Shown here one piece after another: positions 1 to 12,754 of a DNA stretch of 64,000 bases; within the stretch, counting starts at the first letter, position 1; each line of letters starts with the position of its first letter. This DNA is from Motacilla alba alba. Lineage: Eukaryota > Chordata > Aves > Passeriformes > Motacillidae. The notes below the pieces were generated by a model. The model had not been told where the DNA came from and did not search any database. It was given only the letters and a program-made list of their open reading frames with translations. The stretch is from positions 2,046,001-2,110,000 of the forward strand of contig NC_052045.1 of NCBI RefSeq assembly GCF_015832195.1. Reading direction: 5' to 3'. The position numbers and the translations under genes were made by a program.

Positions 1-2179
1 TATTTATGGTGTTCAGCACTATTCTCCTTGACATTCAAGTGCATATTTGATGTGATTTAGCCATAGGAAGGTGTATGGTTTGGAGACCATTCTCAGGCCT
101 TGGAAACAAAGCAGACTCGACAGAGACAAATTAAAGCTCATGTGTGTTTTATTGGTGATGGGGATTTTTAGATTATATTTGACTGAAGGCTGAATACTTG
201 CTTGTTCTGGGTCTGCTTCTAGTTTGTTTTTTGTTGTTTTTGGGTTTTTTTTTTTCCTTTTCTCTCTGAAGGAAACAGTTGTGTAGAGGTTTTTATATCC
301 ATTTTTTAGGCTGGAGGTTTTGGTCATTGCTGCTGCCACGTCTTGTTTTCCCCTTCTTCTTCTGTTCAGGATGTAATACTTGTCCTCTGAATCATGCTGG
401 AACACATTTTGGGAATTCATAGGATTATCACCAGGGCTACTGCTATCAGGCAGAACACATGCACATTTTATTATCTCACCCAACAGGTTTTCATTCTCTG
501 TGCCCATTGAGTCAGCACAGAGGGGAACACGCTGCCATTACCGCTGGCAGAAATCAATAAATATTATAACAATCTTTGCAGTCCTGCAGGAGCTCGCTCT
601 GTCATGATAATTCAAAATCCAAGTCCTTATTTGCTGTCTCTTCCTTTCTCCCATCTGCCCTTCCAAAATGGGTATCCTGACCTGAGCTGCTTAAAAGATG
701 GTGCCTATTACTGGGCTACAAATTGATTTAATCAGTCAAATTAATTTGTGGAGCCTCTGAATAGAAACACTTCAGCTTTCCATGTTTTCCACTTCCCCAG
801 CAGGCAAAAGGAAAGAAAACAAAGCTTTGTTTGGGTTTGTTTTTTGTTTTGTTTTTTTTCAAATCAGGTTTTTCTTGCAGAATTTTATCAGTGCGTAAAG
901 ATAAAAATCACGTCTGTGATTTTTAACATCTCTGCACATCTGAAATTTAAAGCTTAAAACTCTTGGCATGCCATGCAGTTGAGTCTGTTCAATTAATTTA
1001 GTGGTTTTGTTTTGAAACAAAAGTGCCTTTTTACCTTTGTCAGTTACAATTTCCTTTGTAAGCAACTTCTGTGTTGTGGAAGAAATATCGGGATTACTCT
1101 AAGTTTCCTTTGCTGCTCATTTCATCTAAATGTGTTTCCATAACTGCTCATACCACTTCTTGATATCCATTGGAGTGTGTGATCCTTTCCTTCAGGGATT
1201 TCTTCTCTGTCCTCCCACTTGTACCTGTGCCCCACCTCTCAATCCATCACATGACATTTTCAGCTCTGCTGCTGTATTTTCCCCCAAAGTTAATCTGTCA
1301 TCCCTTGTTCCCGTTTTTCAAGCTTCACATTCAAACCTGTGCACAAAGAGTTTGGAAATTCTGATTGTTCTGGGTATGACAGGACGGGAGTGAGGTTTGG
1401 AGTTCGTGTATCTCCTGTACAAACCTTGAGGAAGGCCTTCTGTAACCTTTCACTGCATTAGCAAAAATAATTCTGGCTCTATTTAAAAGGGGAAAAAAGA
1501 ACATTTAACTAGTCAGATCATAGTTTTAGAAGCAGAAACCAGCCTGTCTGCAACAAAGTTAGTTGGAGTTTGTTTTGCAATTCAGGGCAAAACCCCAAAG
1601 CAATAATTTCCTGTGTTGGAAAGGAAGCAGGTAGAAGTTAACTCTGGTGCATAGGTGGGGAGGAGGAGTTGGGCTCATAATGCAAGGGACATCACGGCAA
1701 CAAGCAGAGAAATCTATTTTCCTAATTAAGCAGAATACTTCCAAAAATAAATAACAGGTACTTTCTTCTACAGCACCTTTTTCTGATGGCTTAATCAATG
1801 ACAGCACAGTGAGAGCAAGCCTTAATTAACCCTGGCCATGCCTTCCCTGGGTTTAGAGCAGCAAGGCCCAAATTCTGCCTCCACTGGGGCACTGTCACTG
1901 TCACCTCCCAGGCACGTCCTTGGCACCTTCACCCTGGGCACTTCTGCAAGGTAGGCCTTGAATTGGAATGCAGGATTATTTTTATCTGGCTTTCCCCTGC
2001 AATGGAAGTACTTGCCTTGAATATCCAAGGATTGCTGTGATGTGGGGAAGTCAGGAAATAACAAAGTGTTCCCTTCCCCATGTTCGGGTGGGATGTGTTA
2101 GAGTTCTGTGCCCAGTGGAGGGTCAGGAGTGTGCAGAGAATGCATTGCCCTCCATAATCCTCTTGGTACTGAAGAACCT

Positions 2180-2330
2180 GGGGTTTTTTGGGGGTTTTGG
2201 GGGTTTTTTTTGGTTTGTTTTTTGGGGTTTTTTTGTTTGGTTTTTGTTTTTGTTCTTTTGTTTTCCAGCTGTGCCCTTCTCTGTTTATGGTTTTGGTTTT
2301 GTTTTTTTGGTTTTTTTTTTCTTTTATGAG
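2180..2330 (+). repeat. G/T-rich low-complexity tract with G-quadruplex potential
   Basis: The tract is made almost only of G and T. Four G-runs of 4-5 (about 2180-2183, 2190-2194, 2199-2203, 2224-2227) are separated by T loops of 6, 4 and 20 bases, followed by T-runs broken by GG. This satisfies a loose quadruplex rule on the plus strand. The hydrophobic (Phe/Gly/Trp/Val) open frames across it are translation of the repeat and not genes. Confidence 0.7.
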
Positions 2331-2825
2331 CCTCATCACAGGTCTTTAAATATGGGATGTTGTTTGCTATGAAACCACTCCATTATTCCAGGAACATATG
2401 TTCGTGACAAGTACAAGTCATGAACATTTGAATCGTCTCCATCTGGCATGAATTAACATAGTATCATAATAAATGAGAAGTGTTAATACTGAGGAGATTT
2501 TCTGGGAATTCTCAATTTAACCAATATTTATAGTTATGCATGGAGCTTGGGTTTGGTTTTGCTTTGAAGAGCATAGAAAAGGTATGATGCTTCCAGTAGT
2601 GCAATTCATGAAATAACTTGATTATGCAGCAAAGCCTCTGTGAAATCCCCACGTGCTTTTCAGCTCTTAGAAACACTTCTAAGGAAAATAACAAATGAAA
2701 AAATGGAGCAGGTTACTATTTGCATGGTGAGGACAGCAATGCTGGGCGCCAGCTCAGCATTATTTGTTAACATATGTACTTTAAATCCTTCAGTGCCCCT
2801 TGAGCACGTAACATATATCTCACAT

Positions 2826-2841
2826 CCATATGGCCATATGG
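2826..2841. repeat. 16-bp perfect palindrome
   Basis: Two adjacent CCATATGG octamers form a perfect self-complementary 16-mer. Each half is itself a palindrome containing an NdeI-type CATATG. It resembles a doubled binding site but does not meet the full CArG (CC, six A/T, GG) definition. Confidence 0.8.
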
Positions 2842-2946
2842 AGACACTGCACTCATTTAAATAACAAGTGCACAGTAAAATTATCTTGGCCCCAGAGTGC
2901 ATGTTGTTTATAACAAGGAGTTACTCTTACTTCCTAAATTAAACCA

Positions 2947-2991
2947 TTTTTCTTTTTTTTTTCTTTTTTTTTCTCTTTTTTTTTCCTACAG
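2947..2991 (+). other. Long poly-pyrimidine tract ending in CAG
   Basis: Forty or more bases of T/C end in CTACAG at 2991, a textbook strong 3' splice acceptor. The following sequence is open for 15 codons and then stops, and I see no donor, so an internal coding exon is not supported. It may be a decoy acceptor, the start of a terminal noncoding exon, or a simple repeat. Confidence 0.35.
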
Positions 2992-4477
2992 AACCTTAAG
3001 GCTGAACTATTAACCAATAGAAACTTTGGGACAAGATGAGCTCCTACCATAATATATATATATATTACCATAATATAACAGACACTGGTCTTTATTCACT
3101 GCTGTGGATTCTGTAGAACATATTTTAAAAAGTCACTATTTCTTTCCATTTCCCCCCCCTATATCAAGCTTTCCTGTGCATTCTACAGTCTTTGAAAAAC
3201 TTTTTCTTTTGGGTTTTCTGTTTTGATAATCCTTAAATATTTTTTGAATGCATGGAAAAAAATACAAAACATAACACCAGCAATTAATTAATCCTGAAAT
3301 AGTTCTGGGATCTGGAACATCTTGTTAGACACCAAATATTCACAGCATTTGAACTGAATTACCCAAATTAAGCTTAGGATGTGTTCCCAGGCCTGGGGCA
3401 GCCTCAGGTGGGGATTTTGGGTGGGAGGAGTCCCAGAGCTTGGAGCTCATCTGCAGTCCATGTTTGGGTCATCCTCTGCTGGAATGATTTCCCCGCAGTG
3501 CTGCAAGCTGTGGTGTTTGTGAGGAGCCAGCTCCTCATCAGGGGCCGTCCCTTCAGGGTCCTTTGCACGTGGGTAAGATGTTCTCTGCAATGAGTTTCAT
3601 TCCAGAGAAAATCAGAAATTTCACTGGCGTGAGGAGCTAAGAAACAGAAATACACAGAGCCATGAATTTTCTCAGAACTTTCAGCAGCAATTTGTGTGTT
3701 TTGGCTGAACTTCCTGTGAAAGCCAGCGGGAGAGAAGCAGGATTTTTTTCCCCCCCATCCCTCTAGACGTGAGCGTGGCACTGTGTGAGGAGCAGGAAAG
3801 GGGCAGAGTCTGGCAAATTGCATAACCCAAGGCCTGTTCTGAATAAAGGCCCTTGGATTTGGCAGCGTGGAAGAAGCAGATGGGTGTCTGCCACCCCCAG
3901 GAACACACAGCCCCTTGTTTGGTGTGTCTGGGCATCACTTCACTGACACACAAAGAGGTATTTTTGGGAGTGATGTCAGTTCATTGGCATTGTTTGCCTG
4001 GCTGAAACGATTCCCAAAAGCCTTTGAGAGCAGCGCTTCCCTCCCCGTGGAACGTCATTATCCTGCATGGCAATGAGTGCTCTCAAGGGCAGGGCAGGTA
4101 GTCCAATAAACGTGCAGTTGGTGCTTTCTGATTGTTTCTGAAAGAGGCAGGGCAATTTCTGCCGGAGGAGAGCAGGTCTGGAGTGTGCCAGAAGTGGTTC
4201 TAGAGAAATTCCAGTGCTGCGAGCACAGCCAGGGGAGCCGGGCTGGTGTGTGCTGCAGGATAATCGTGTGCTGCCCAGCATCTCACCCTGCTGCCTCCGT
4301 GCAGCTGAGACAGAAAGGGAGAAGGAGCAAACCCTCTCTGGGCTGTGACCTAGAACATAAGCATGGCAATGACAAATAATTGTGTTTGTGCTGTGAATGC
4401 TGCTTGTGTGGGTGTGTGCAGTGTTTAGTGACACCAGACAGGAAATACAATTAATTTGGGTTATTTTCTGTTTGCAG

Positions 4478-4507
4478 CATTAAGGAATGCCAGAGATTTT
4501 TAAACAG
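4478..4507 (+). CDS. Candidate 30-nt microexon, gene not recognised
   Basis: An acceptor of good quality (TTATTTTCTGTTTGCAG) precedes a 30-nt segment followed by the donor ACAG/gtatgg. The first base completes a codon begun upstream, nine codons read IKECQRFLN, and the last two bases (AG) start a split codon. Two other facts favour it: the length is a multiple of three, and its exit phase equals the entry phase of the segments at 14690 and 40693. Against it, 30 nt is so short that an open frame proves nothing and matching splice motifs arise by chance. The peptide has no recognisable motif. If real, it would be a small cassette exon of the large plus-strand gene proposed here. Confidence 0.35.
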
Positions 4508-7332
4508 GTATGGTTAATTTTTTCACAACTCTGTGGACTGAGGAGGCTGCATTACAAAATCCTTTACCCAGATACCTGCAAGATTCTTGAAAACATTTCT
4601 GAACAGTTGAGAAGCAGGTTTATCTGGATTTCTGGGGGAAGTATTCTCCTAAGTCACTAAACCAATCTGCAGAATTCCATCTGTAATTACTGAACACAGT
4701 CAAAGAGTGAGGAATAATAAAAGGAAAATATTCTGAAAGTTGTTGGGCTCTGACAGTGTATAATGAGCATGTCAGGTAATACAGCTATTCTGTATGGCAA
4801 AGTACAATCTTTCATCCTGTGTCAAAAAGCTTCTCTAAAGTGCTTTTCATATTAAAAGTGTCAGGTATATATCAAGGGTTTTTTTTTTTTTTTTTCTCAG
4901 TTTTATGAGGCAGAAAGTGAAGAATGAGTTAGTGATTTACTAAGATCACTAAGAAATCAAAACCAGAATGAGGAGCTCAATTCTACTTTCAGCCCCTTCC
5001 TTTACTTTCATGACATTTTAGGAGTTTTTCTTTTTAAATAATTTTAGAAATGGAGGGATGATACATTTAAAGACACTGGGTATTACATCCAAGCCAGTGG
5101 GGTTAGCTCATTTCAGCATGTGCCTGTCATTTTGTGTCACTGAATGCTAAGCCCTCATTTTACAATTCATCTAAATGGATTTGTTCCCAGCTTCTCAGTA
5201 AATCTATTTTATAAAAAAAGTTCTGAGCTCTCAGCAGTATTCTTGACAAGAACCAGTATCAAACCAAGGTATTTTGGGTTGTGCTGAGAAAATGGAAAGA
5301 GAGGAAGCCAATGGTTGAGTTATCTCAGTGCCAGCCACGAGCTCTCTCCTTTTTCTGGTTGTTTTGAGCGTGGTGGGGGTGGTGTGATGTTGTGACTAAA
5401 GATGGAATTTCTTCTGTCTTGTCTCCCATCAGCCCAAGAGTCTTGTTGAAAACAAAGCCCCTCAGAGCCAGTGAAGTTGTCTCCATGTCTGGCACAGCAT
5501 TGGCAACTCTGCAATGAGCCTGGGAGCCACAATTCAGAATTTGGCTGCCAGAAGTTGTTCTTTCTGCAGACTTGGGGGAGCGGCCTGCTCGTTTCTTAGC
5601 ACCTTTTAATTTTCAGCACATGTTCACATCTCTGTTCCTCTCCATCCCATGGAGGCTGGCAATTTCAGCTCATCATATTAATCAGCTGGACTGTTAGGAG
5701 ATAAAAGCAGCATGTACTTTACAGCACTGAGGGGTATGATCAGGGGAATTGCTGCTGACCTTGTTCCTCTTGGCAGTTGTTCCCAGCCTGTATTTAAATG
5801 AAGTTCACTGCTTTTGTTTCATTTCCCTGGGAGTGCTCGTGTGCCTGAAATAATGAATTGTTCAAATAGCAATTTTAACCTCGGTCTTGAAGCGTGAAGT
5901 TTCCTGACACCTGAGTTCATCTAACAGCTTGCAGCCTCCTGCTGGGCCTCCTCTCCCTCATCCTGCAGCCCAGGCACCTCTCCAGCCTCTCCCGTGTCAA
6001 CTCCAATGCTTGTCACCTTTCCTCCCTTCTGAATTGTTATTTTTCTGGCAAAAAGCTGAACTGCTTTCTTGAGAGGTCAGATGAGTGTGTGGCCAGCCCA
6101 GGAGCAGTGGGATCTCCCCTTGTGACACGAGCAGCCCTCCCATCCCCTCAGCTGTCCCACAGAGCCCGCCACGAGCTGCAGCTTGGCAAAAGCTGAGAGC
6201 TGCTGCCAGCAGCAGTCCTGCCACCTCCTGCCCCAGGCAGCTCATTCCTGCCCCTCCTGGAGTGCCTGCCATGGACTGAAATGATTTCATAACGAGTTTA
6301 AAATGAGTAATGATGCTGGAGTAGTTCTCATTTCACTGCAAGGATGTCCAGTGAGCTCCTCAGAGCTCCTGGTGTCCTTGGGGCTTCTGCTCTGTTCCGT
6401 GAGATGTTTTCATCACTGCCCCCTTGGTTCTGCTGAGCTAGATGTTAGTGGAACTATTCTGGACTATCAAAGCAAAAAATTGTCATTTTTTTAGACTTCT
6501 GAGACAAATCCAACATGTTTTAGCCCAGTCAGTTTCAGTTATCAGCCATAAGCATAAAAAGCACTGAGCTGCAAGAGAGCCAAGAATTTCTTAAGCAGCT
6601 TTGTAACTGAGGAACTCATCAGAGTAAACGAAATGGACCCGTTATGATTTCAAACAGACCTGGGAAAATCCACTTAAAGCTCATGTATGCTGCACTATTA
6701 GAAGCATCAAGATTTGTGTTTTCCAGGCACCCCTCCATTTTTCCCCCTGAGCAGAAAATTCCCAATTACTATTGCCTACTCAGAGAGCACGTTCACTGCT
6801 TTTGTGATTTTCTGAGCAGTTCTATGAAGTGAACCAATCATATTAATGTGAGAAACCTGTGATGATGGAAATTTTGGAGACTTTTGAGAACTTAGAGGAT
6901 TTCAGTGTTTGACTCGTGTCCAGTTTGTTGGAATTTCTTCCATCCAGCATTTATTTACTGCAGAGGTCTGTGCTTTGTACCTGTGCATGTGACTTTACCT
7001 CTCCTTGCATTCCTAGCAGTGTTTCACTAACTGGCAACCAAAACAGCTGATGTTGGCAGAAAAGAGTTTACAAACCTGACTAAATGGGATTCAACAAATT
7101 AGATTGCAACTTAATTTTGTTTTGCATTTTTGGAGCTGTCCCGCAGTGCTATGGAGACACAATGCTCCATTATATTAATGCATTATCATATTAAAGCTTC
7201 TGAATGAATCTCTTAATTCCATAAAAACTGGGTAACAGCTTGATGGAGTGTGGCTTCTGTACTTGTGACTGACTCCAAGATGCATTTATCTGTTTGAGTT
7301 TATGTTGAAGAGGGTAGATTCCATTTATTTTA

Positions 7333-7386
7333 TTTATCCTATATATTTCGAAATAAATATATATAGAAATTTTATCCTATATATTT
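7333..7386. repeat. AT-rich direct repeat around a small palindrome
   Basis: A 16-bp word beginning TTTATCCTATATA occurs at 7333-7348 and again at 7371-7386. Between them lies TATTTCGAAATA, a perfect 12-bp palindrome, and further TATATA. The unit could extrude a hairpin on either strand. It is probably a small slippage duplication, and no transposon ends were recognised. Confidence 0.7.
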
Positions 7387-8385
7387 AGAAAATGAGACCA
7401 TTTGTGCTGAAGCTCTTTAAATTTGTTCAGGAAAAAAAAGCTCAGCTGTACCACAAAAATTCTATCTCCAAGTGATTTCATCATAAGCAAAAAATTTTCC
7501 ATTTTAGCAGTGCATCATTTTGTAATTTTACAGGTGTTTGGTATAAATCTATGCTTTAGACTGTAAAGTTTTTAATAGCTAAACTTTATCCTGAGTATTC
7601 TTCCCCTCTGCTTTTCTAGTGAGACTTTTTGATGTTGAAGAAAAAGTCTTTTTTCCTCTGTTCATGTGCTGAACAAGGTGGGTTTATTTGTCAAGAGCAG
7701 AGGATCTGCTCAATAATATTCCTTTTATCTGATTCTGTTCGTGATGTTTGCTGATACTGGTGACAAGAAATGTTTAAAAAATGCATAAAGATATTTTAGA
7801 CTTTAAACAGGTTGTTCCAGTGGTTTGTAACTTTCTGCACTTCTGCATTTGGTTTTGGACCTGTGTATAATGAAATGAACCTGTATTTACAGATTGGTTT
7901 TTTGAGACATTGTCGTTTTCGTTGCAAAACACGGAGCTGAAGAATGCCTGTTGCAAAATACAACTTTCACAAGGGAACATTTCTGCCTGCCGGGTTATCT
8001 GTACCTGTGCACTTTAATGGGTGTTTTCCCAGGGAGACAAAGACCTCCCCTCCCAAATTTCTCCCAGGACTCAAGTGTGCATGGTGCCACGAGTTCATGC
8101 AGGAACTGGCTGGAGATTGGGGGAAAAAATATTGGAGTTGCCAATAGAGGTGTAATGAGGCACCTGAAGCCTTAATGCCCAAACTGCTCCCTTTATCAGC
8201 AGGGCTTGGAAGCGCCAGGAAAATGTTCTTTCAGCTCTATTTATGTGCAGCATCCAGATGCCAGTTAGCTCAAGCACAGCCATCCGTTCTCCAGGGAGAT
8301 TTTAGGTCTTGTTTCCAGTTAAACCATGCAGCAGGTGGGAATCAGGATTCAGATCTGATGGCAGCTCCACCAGAGCTTTTCCTCA

Positions 8386-8401
8386 TCTCTCTCTCTCTCT
8401 C
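8386..8401. repeat. Short (CT)n microsatellite
   Basis: About seven CT dinucleotides in a row are followed by a C-run. It is short and unlikely to be functional. Confidence 0.85.
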
Positions 8402-10474
8402 CCCTCCTCATTTTTTGGTGCTTGTTTTCACATGAGGGGGACAGAGGAAAGCAAAGCAGCACGGTAACACTTTGATAGCTGCAGTAAAAAAGGATTTTGA
8501 TGTAAGGAAAAAGAAGGAACATGTCTTAGCAGTTTGTTTTGGATCTCTTAGCTTGAAGAAATGACTCAATGGCCTGTTCTAATAATTAACACATTGAGGA
8601 ATATGAAAAATGGTAAAGTATGTGTATAAAATATTTTAAATTCATTTATTTGGTTGTTTTGAATTTCATAGAGAAACAACAAATTGCATCTTTTCTTTTT
8701 CATGCACTGATACTTTTTCATTTCAAGTGTGTAGTTATGCACTTTACCCTTAGTTCTTCTCCGAAGCCATCATTGCTTTTTGGAGAGTTTTTTATTTCAT
8801 CATAGCTGAACCTGAAGATTCCATATATTTGAAGTCTCCATGGTTATTCAGGATCTCTGAGTGTGGCTTTATTTGGGATGTTTGGTGATTGAATGGTTCA
8901 GGTTTTAAATGTCATTAGGTTGGACTATTGGCAGGAAAATCTTTACCTGTAATTCTTAATTATCAATTGCATTTATTCATTAACCAATCTTTTTCATGAA
9001 AACTATAAATATTCATTGTTCTTTTTCATAGTAAGACCAGCCCAAGCCCACGGCATTGTGCTTTGTTGACACAGAGCACAACATACTAATAAACCCAAAA
9101 TATTGACCTTAACACAAAGATTTAAACTTTTTTTGGTGGTGTTATTACTTAGAGGTACCTTAAAGCACTGAATCTTGGTTCATCTCTTTTAGAATGGCCT
9201 GAATGTCCTGAGTTTTCATACTGCTATTTGGAGCTTTCTGGAACAGCTGGACCTTCTGAAGCCTGTGTGTCCTTCATCCCACGCAGAGAGGGAGCAGCTG
9301 GATTCCTCCTGGGTGCTCCCTGATGTGTCCTGCCCCAAGGGATTGGATTCAGGGACAGTGACAGCTGAGGACAGCCAGGGTTCAGGCTGCTCTGACAATT
9401 GCCCAGGTGAAGATAAATAATAATTCATATTATTCACGACAGCTGCCTGTCAAACTCAGCTTATTTTGTTCTTTCATAAGCCAGCCAAGAATTTTACACT
9501 TTTCAGGTGTTGTAAAGAAAACATAAATGCTCTCTGGGCTGCATTACCTTCTGGGATTGAATTTGGTGTCTGATTATTGCCTAAAAATCTGATTTTATCT
9601 TAAATCTGTGTCCTTTAGTGGATTCCTCTGCTGTGCAAAGTGGTTTTGCTGCATGGCCAAATGCAGGCAAGAACAGCCAACGAGGACTCAGATAAGCAGA
9701 TGGACTCCTGGTATTTGGAAAAAGGGAAAAAAAAAAGAAAAAAAGAGGCAGTAAATCGAACATACTTATTTCCAAACTTTCAGAGCAGTTTTGTTTCTGG
9801 TGCACATGTCAGCTGAGTGTGAGCCCCGAGCAGCAAAGGGAAGCTTTGTTCCAAAAGAGAAAGGCTAAGGGGTGTGCTCATTAGATGTGCTGCAGCATTC
9901 CTGGGGAAAGAGAAACAAACCACCAACTTTTTTATAAAGGTAGTGCATAACTTAGGGCTCTCCCTTGATGGCAGTAACTTTTGAACTGAAAATTTATATA
10001 CATTCCACGTGCTTATTTTCCTCTGCAGTTCATGAATAAATGAACTGGCAGTGCAACAATGCTATAGCTCAGGGTACTGGTGTTTTTGTTGACTGTCAAG
10101 TAGATGGTTTATGCTGTACCAGGGCTGGGTGGGAGCCCTGTCAGTGTCTCAGTCACCTCAAGATGAATATTGATAAGACTCAAATGCTACAGCAGTCAAT
10201 TTTGTCTCATTTTCTCTTTTACCCTCTCTGTTAGTTTTTATGAGAAGGGAAAGTGAAGGAGCAGTGCTGCTGCCTGGTTCTGCATCTTCCCCTCTCAGTT
10301 TTCCCATTGCCACCACGCTGCTGTGGGTTATTTTCCATGGATGTAATGGCCTGGCCTCCAGCTGGAATGTGTCACCAGAAACCTTTGAGCCCAGCAGCTC
10401 AGCCAGTTTGAAACCTGCTCAGCTGACTGCTCCTCTGGTTCCTGTCAGTTTGTCCAGGTGAACACTGGGGGAGA

Positions 10475-10620
10475 CAGCACTGGGAGCCTTGCTGGAGTCA
10501 AGGTCCACATCAACCCTGCCCTGCCATCCTCCACTGAGCACCTCTGCTGATGGGAAGGGTCATTCTGCCTCGTAAATCCATGCTCCCACTCACCACCCTG
10601 CCTTTATCTCATTATTTCCA
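10475..10620 (-). mobile_element. CR1-like LINE fragment, reverse-transcriptase region
   Basis: The plus strand reads like the antisense of the avian CR1 ORF2 reverse-transcriptase region: a GGAGCCTTGCTGGAGTC-type start, then a CTGCC/CATCCTCCACTGAGC block, then a CCATGCT block near 10580. I match this from knowledge of the CR1 consensus, not from a search. Sense orientation is therefore minus. The copy is diverged and truncated at both ends and has no open frame worth naming. The flanking 10240-10475 may be a more decayed part of the same insertion. It is an ancient dead copy typical of bird genomes. Confidence 0.55.
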
Positions 10621-10764
10621 GCCCTACAACAAAAGCAAGTCTTTCTTACACAAAGTTAAGGCTAGGAAATTATTTTTATTCTGTATTAACGCTTTAGAGA
10701 AATCATGATTTATAATCCAACCTGTGTCACTGTAGATCTGTGATTTCCAAAATCGCTGCAATGA

Positions 10765-10822
10765 GTAAATATGGTCATAAATCTATGTAAATATGGTCAT
10801 AAATCTATGTAAATATGGTCAT
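10765..10822. repeat. 22-bp tandem repeat, about 2.6 copies
   Basis: A unit beginning GTAAATATGGTCATAAATC is repeated perfectly at 10765-10786 and 10787-10808, with a third partial copy at 10809-10822. The perfect identity suggests recent duplication by replication slippage. No known element is recognised. Confidence 0.9.
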
Positions 10823-11340
10823 TGATCTTCACTTCCACATGTTGTTTTAAGCAAACTGTATTGCCACATAAGAAGTGGAAGAAAATGGATTTCTAGTATC
10901 TGAAAGGAATTTTTGTAGTTGGATCTTGTGTTTGGTTCCACAGGGCTGCTTCACCTACAAGTGTAAATCCACGTTTCTGTTAGTGAAGCATTAGGACTAA
11001 AGCAGCAGAGCTGGTGGTTTTTATTTCTCATCTCAAAAGCACACTAAAAGTGGTATTTTCCACTGTTTATAAAGATTGCTATTTAAGTATGTTAATTGGC
11101 CATTTCCACCCTATTTATTATTAACAGCCTGACAAGTTTAGAAAAACTTTTCAGGCTCTGTAACAGTGGCTGTTTCTGAGTTTTGCTAATTAATAGTGTC
11201 CAATGCATTAATTATTTATTTTCAAGCATGTTTAAAATGCCCCAAGCGGGATAATTCATGCTGCCCAAAATTAATGTGAAAATGTTGCAAGGCTGAGGAT
11301 AGCCAGCAGCAAACTCTTTGACAAGGGCTGCAAATCTCAA

Positions 11341-11353
11341 GTGTGTGTGTGTG
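11341..11353. repeat. Short (GT)n run
   Basis: Six and a half GT units. It is a simple repeat and nothing more is seen. Confidence 0.85.
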
Positions 11354-12754
11354 AACTTCAGGGCTCCATGGCTTGCTTGGAACTGCTGCCTTATTAATAT
11401 AATTGTCTGTATTAGGGGAATCTGTGTTCAGGGCTTTTCCTTCCCCCCTAGAAATGCTGATTAGTGAGTATTTCAGGAGGTTTTGGACTCTGACAATGAG
11501 AAAAAAGTCAGATGGAGTCCTACTTCCCTGCATTGTGAGCCAGGAGTGCATGGGATGTGTTTTTTATTAGTACAGGTAAATTTTTCACAAAGCCCATTCC
11601 TGAAGCAGAAAATATATTAAGAATATTGTCTGGAATGTGCTGAGAAGAGTGGCAGTGGTGAGCCATGGTAGAGAAATAAAAGGATTTAAATGTTGTGAAG
11701 TGGTTAATGAATTGACAGTAGAGCTATGGGAGGGTATTTAGAAGCACAAAGAAGATCAAACATGGTTCCAGGGGTGTTTCAGCGACAAGGACCACAAGAA
11801 TCTCCAAAGGTTCTCAAACCCTCATGGTGATTTTGTGCTAGGAAATGTCTTGTGAAGAAACTGGACAGTGGCTTTTGTTCTCCAAAGCAAAGGAAAGTAG
11901 ATCTTGCCCCCTCTCATTTAGGGGGAAAGGGTTTCTCTGTTGTACAGTGACAGTAAAAAAAAAACCAAAAACAAACTGAACCAATGAGGAAAAAAAATGA
12001 CATCTTAGGCAGGGTTTTTTTTGTCTGGTTTTTTTATTTATTATTATTTTTATAAATTAATTTATGCCTTTGGTTCTTCTTTCCCATTTTATACATGGAC
12101 TGTGATATGTTTTGCCTTTTCCCAAGGTGTGTTTCTGGGAAGCAGGACTCATTTTCAAGACATGCAATGAAATTCTGGCATTCTTGTTACCTTTCTTGTT
12201 TTCTCAATTACACATCTATTCATTTTTAAAGAATTCTTCCCAAGTCTTGTCCCATTCCATTTGTAAATTAACCTGAGCAGTGCTCTTTTCCGTTTTTGAT
12301 TCCAGTTTATTTTTTTTTTTCCTTTATGCTGTTGTTTATCTTACAACTTTTGTATGAAAAAATACATTTCAAATTCCAGGTACATTCAAAACTGATGCTT
12401 TTCAGCTCCATAACCTTTCTTACAATAATCTCTGTCCACACACAAGGCACTGACAGCACTTTTTAATTTAACTCAGGAAGTTGATTTTTTTTTCCCCCTG
12501 TCCTTAGTTTGGCCATTCAAAACCAACTAAACCTCTCTTTTAATGTCTTTTAAGTAGCAATTTTCTCTTTGTTTCTAAGGTCACTAGAATGTACTTTAAT
12601 AGATATGTTTTGGGGTTTATGGCCCTGGCCAAAGTAAGGGTCCTGAATGGAAAGGGAATAATGCATCAAGGTTGGTTTTGGGCTGCTGAGCAGGGACTGC
12701 TGTGGCCACAGGATCTCCATCCAGTCATGAATGATGTATTTGTGCCGCTGTTAG

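Larger units (their letters stand above)
1..4477. other. Gene-free spacer or intron, left part
   Basis: No supported gene is seen here. The stretch is AT-rich unique sequence with poly-T and poly-pyrimidine runs. It contains a G/T tract at 2180-2330, a palindrome at 2826-2841 and an acceptor-like pyrimidine tract near 2947-2991. The open frames are short, overlap on both strands and show no recognisable protein. If the 30-nt segment at 4478 is a real exon, this is the 3' part of the intron before it. Confidence 0.6.

Noticed and set aside
3482..3570. Splice-flanked open segment ending at GTGG/gtaaga
   Set aside because: Two of three frames are open, the acceptor lies in weak context and the donor follows GTGG; compositional chance is the simpler explanation.
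9193..9406. A 214-nt open segment between an acceptor-like TCTCTTTTAG and a CCCAG/gtgaag donor
   Set aside because: A second frame is open for about 40 codons because the DNA is GC-rich here, the length is not a multiple of three and the phases fit none of the better exons, and the text is not protein-like.
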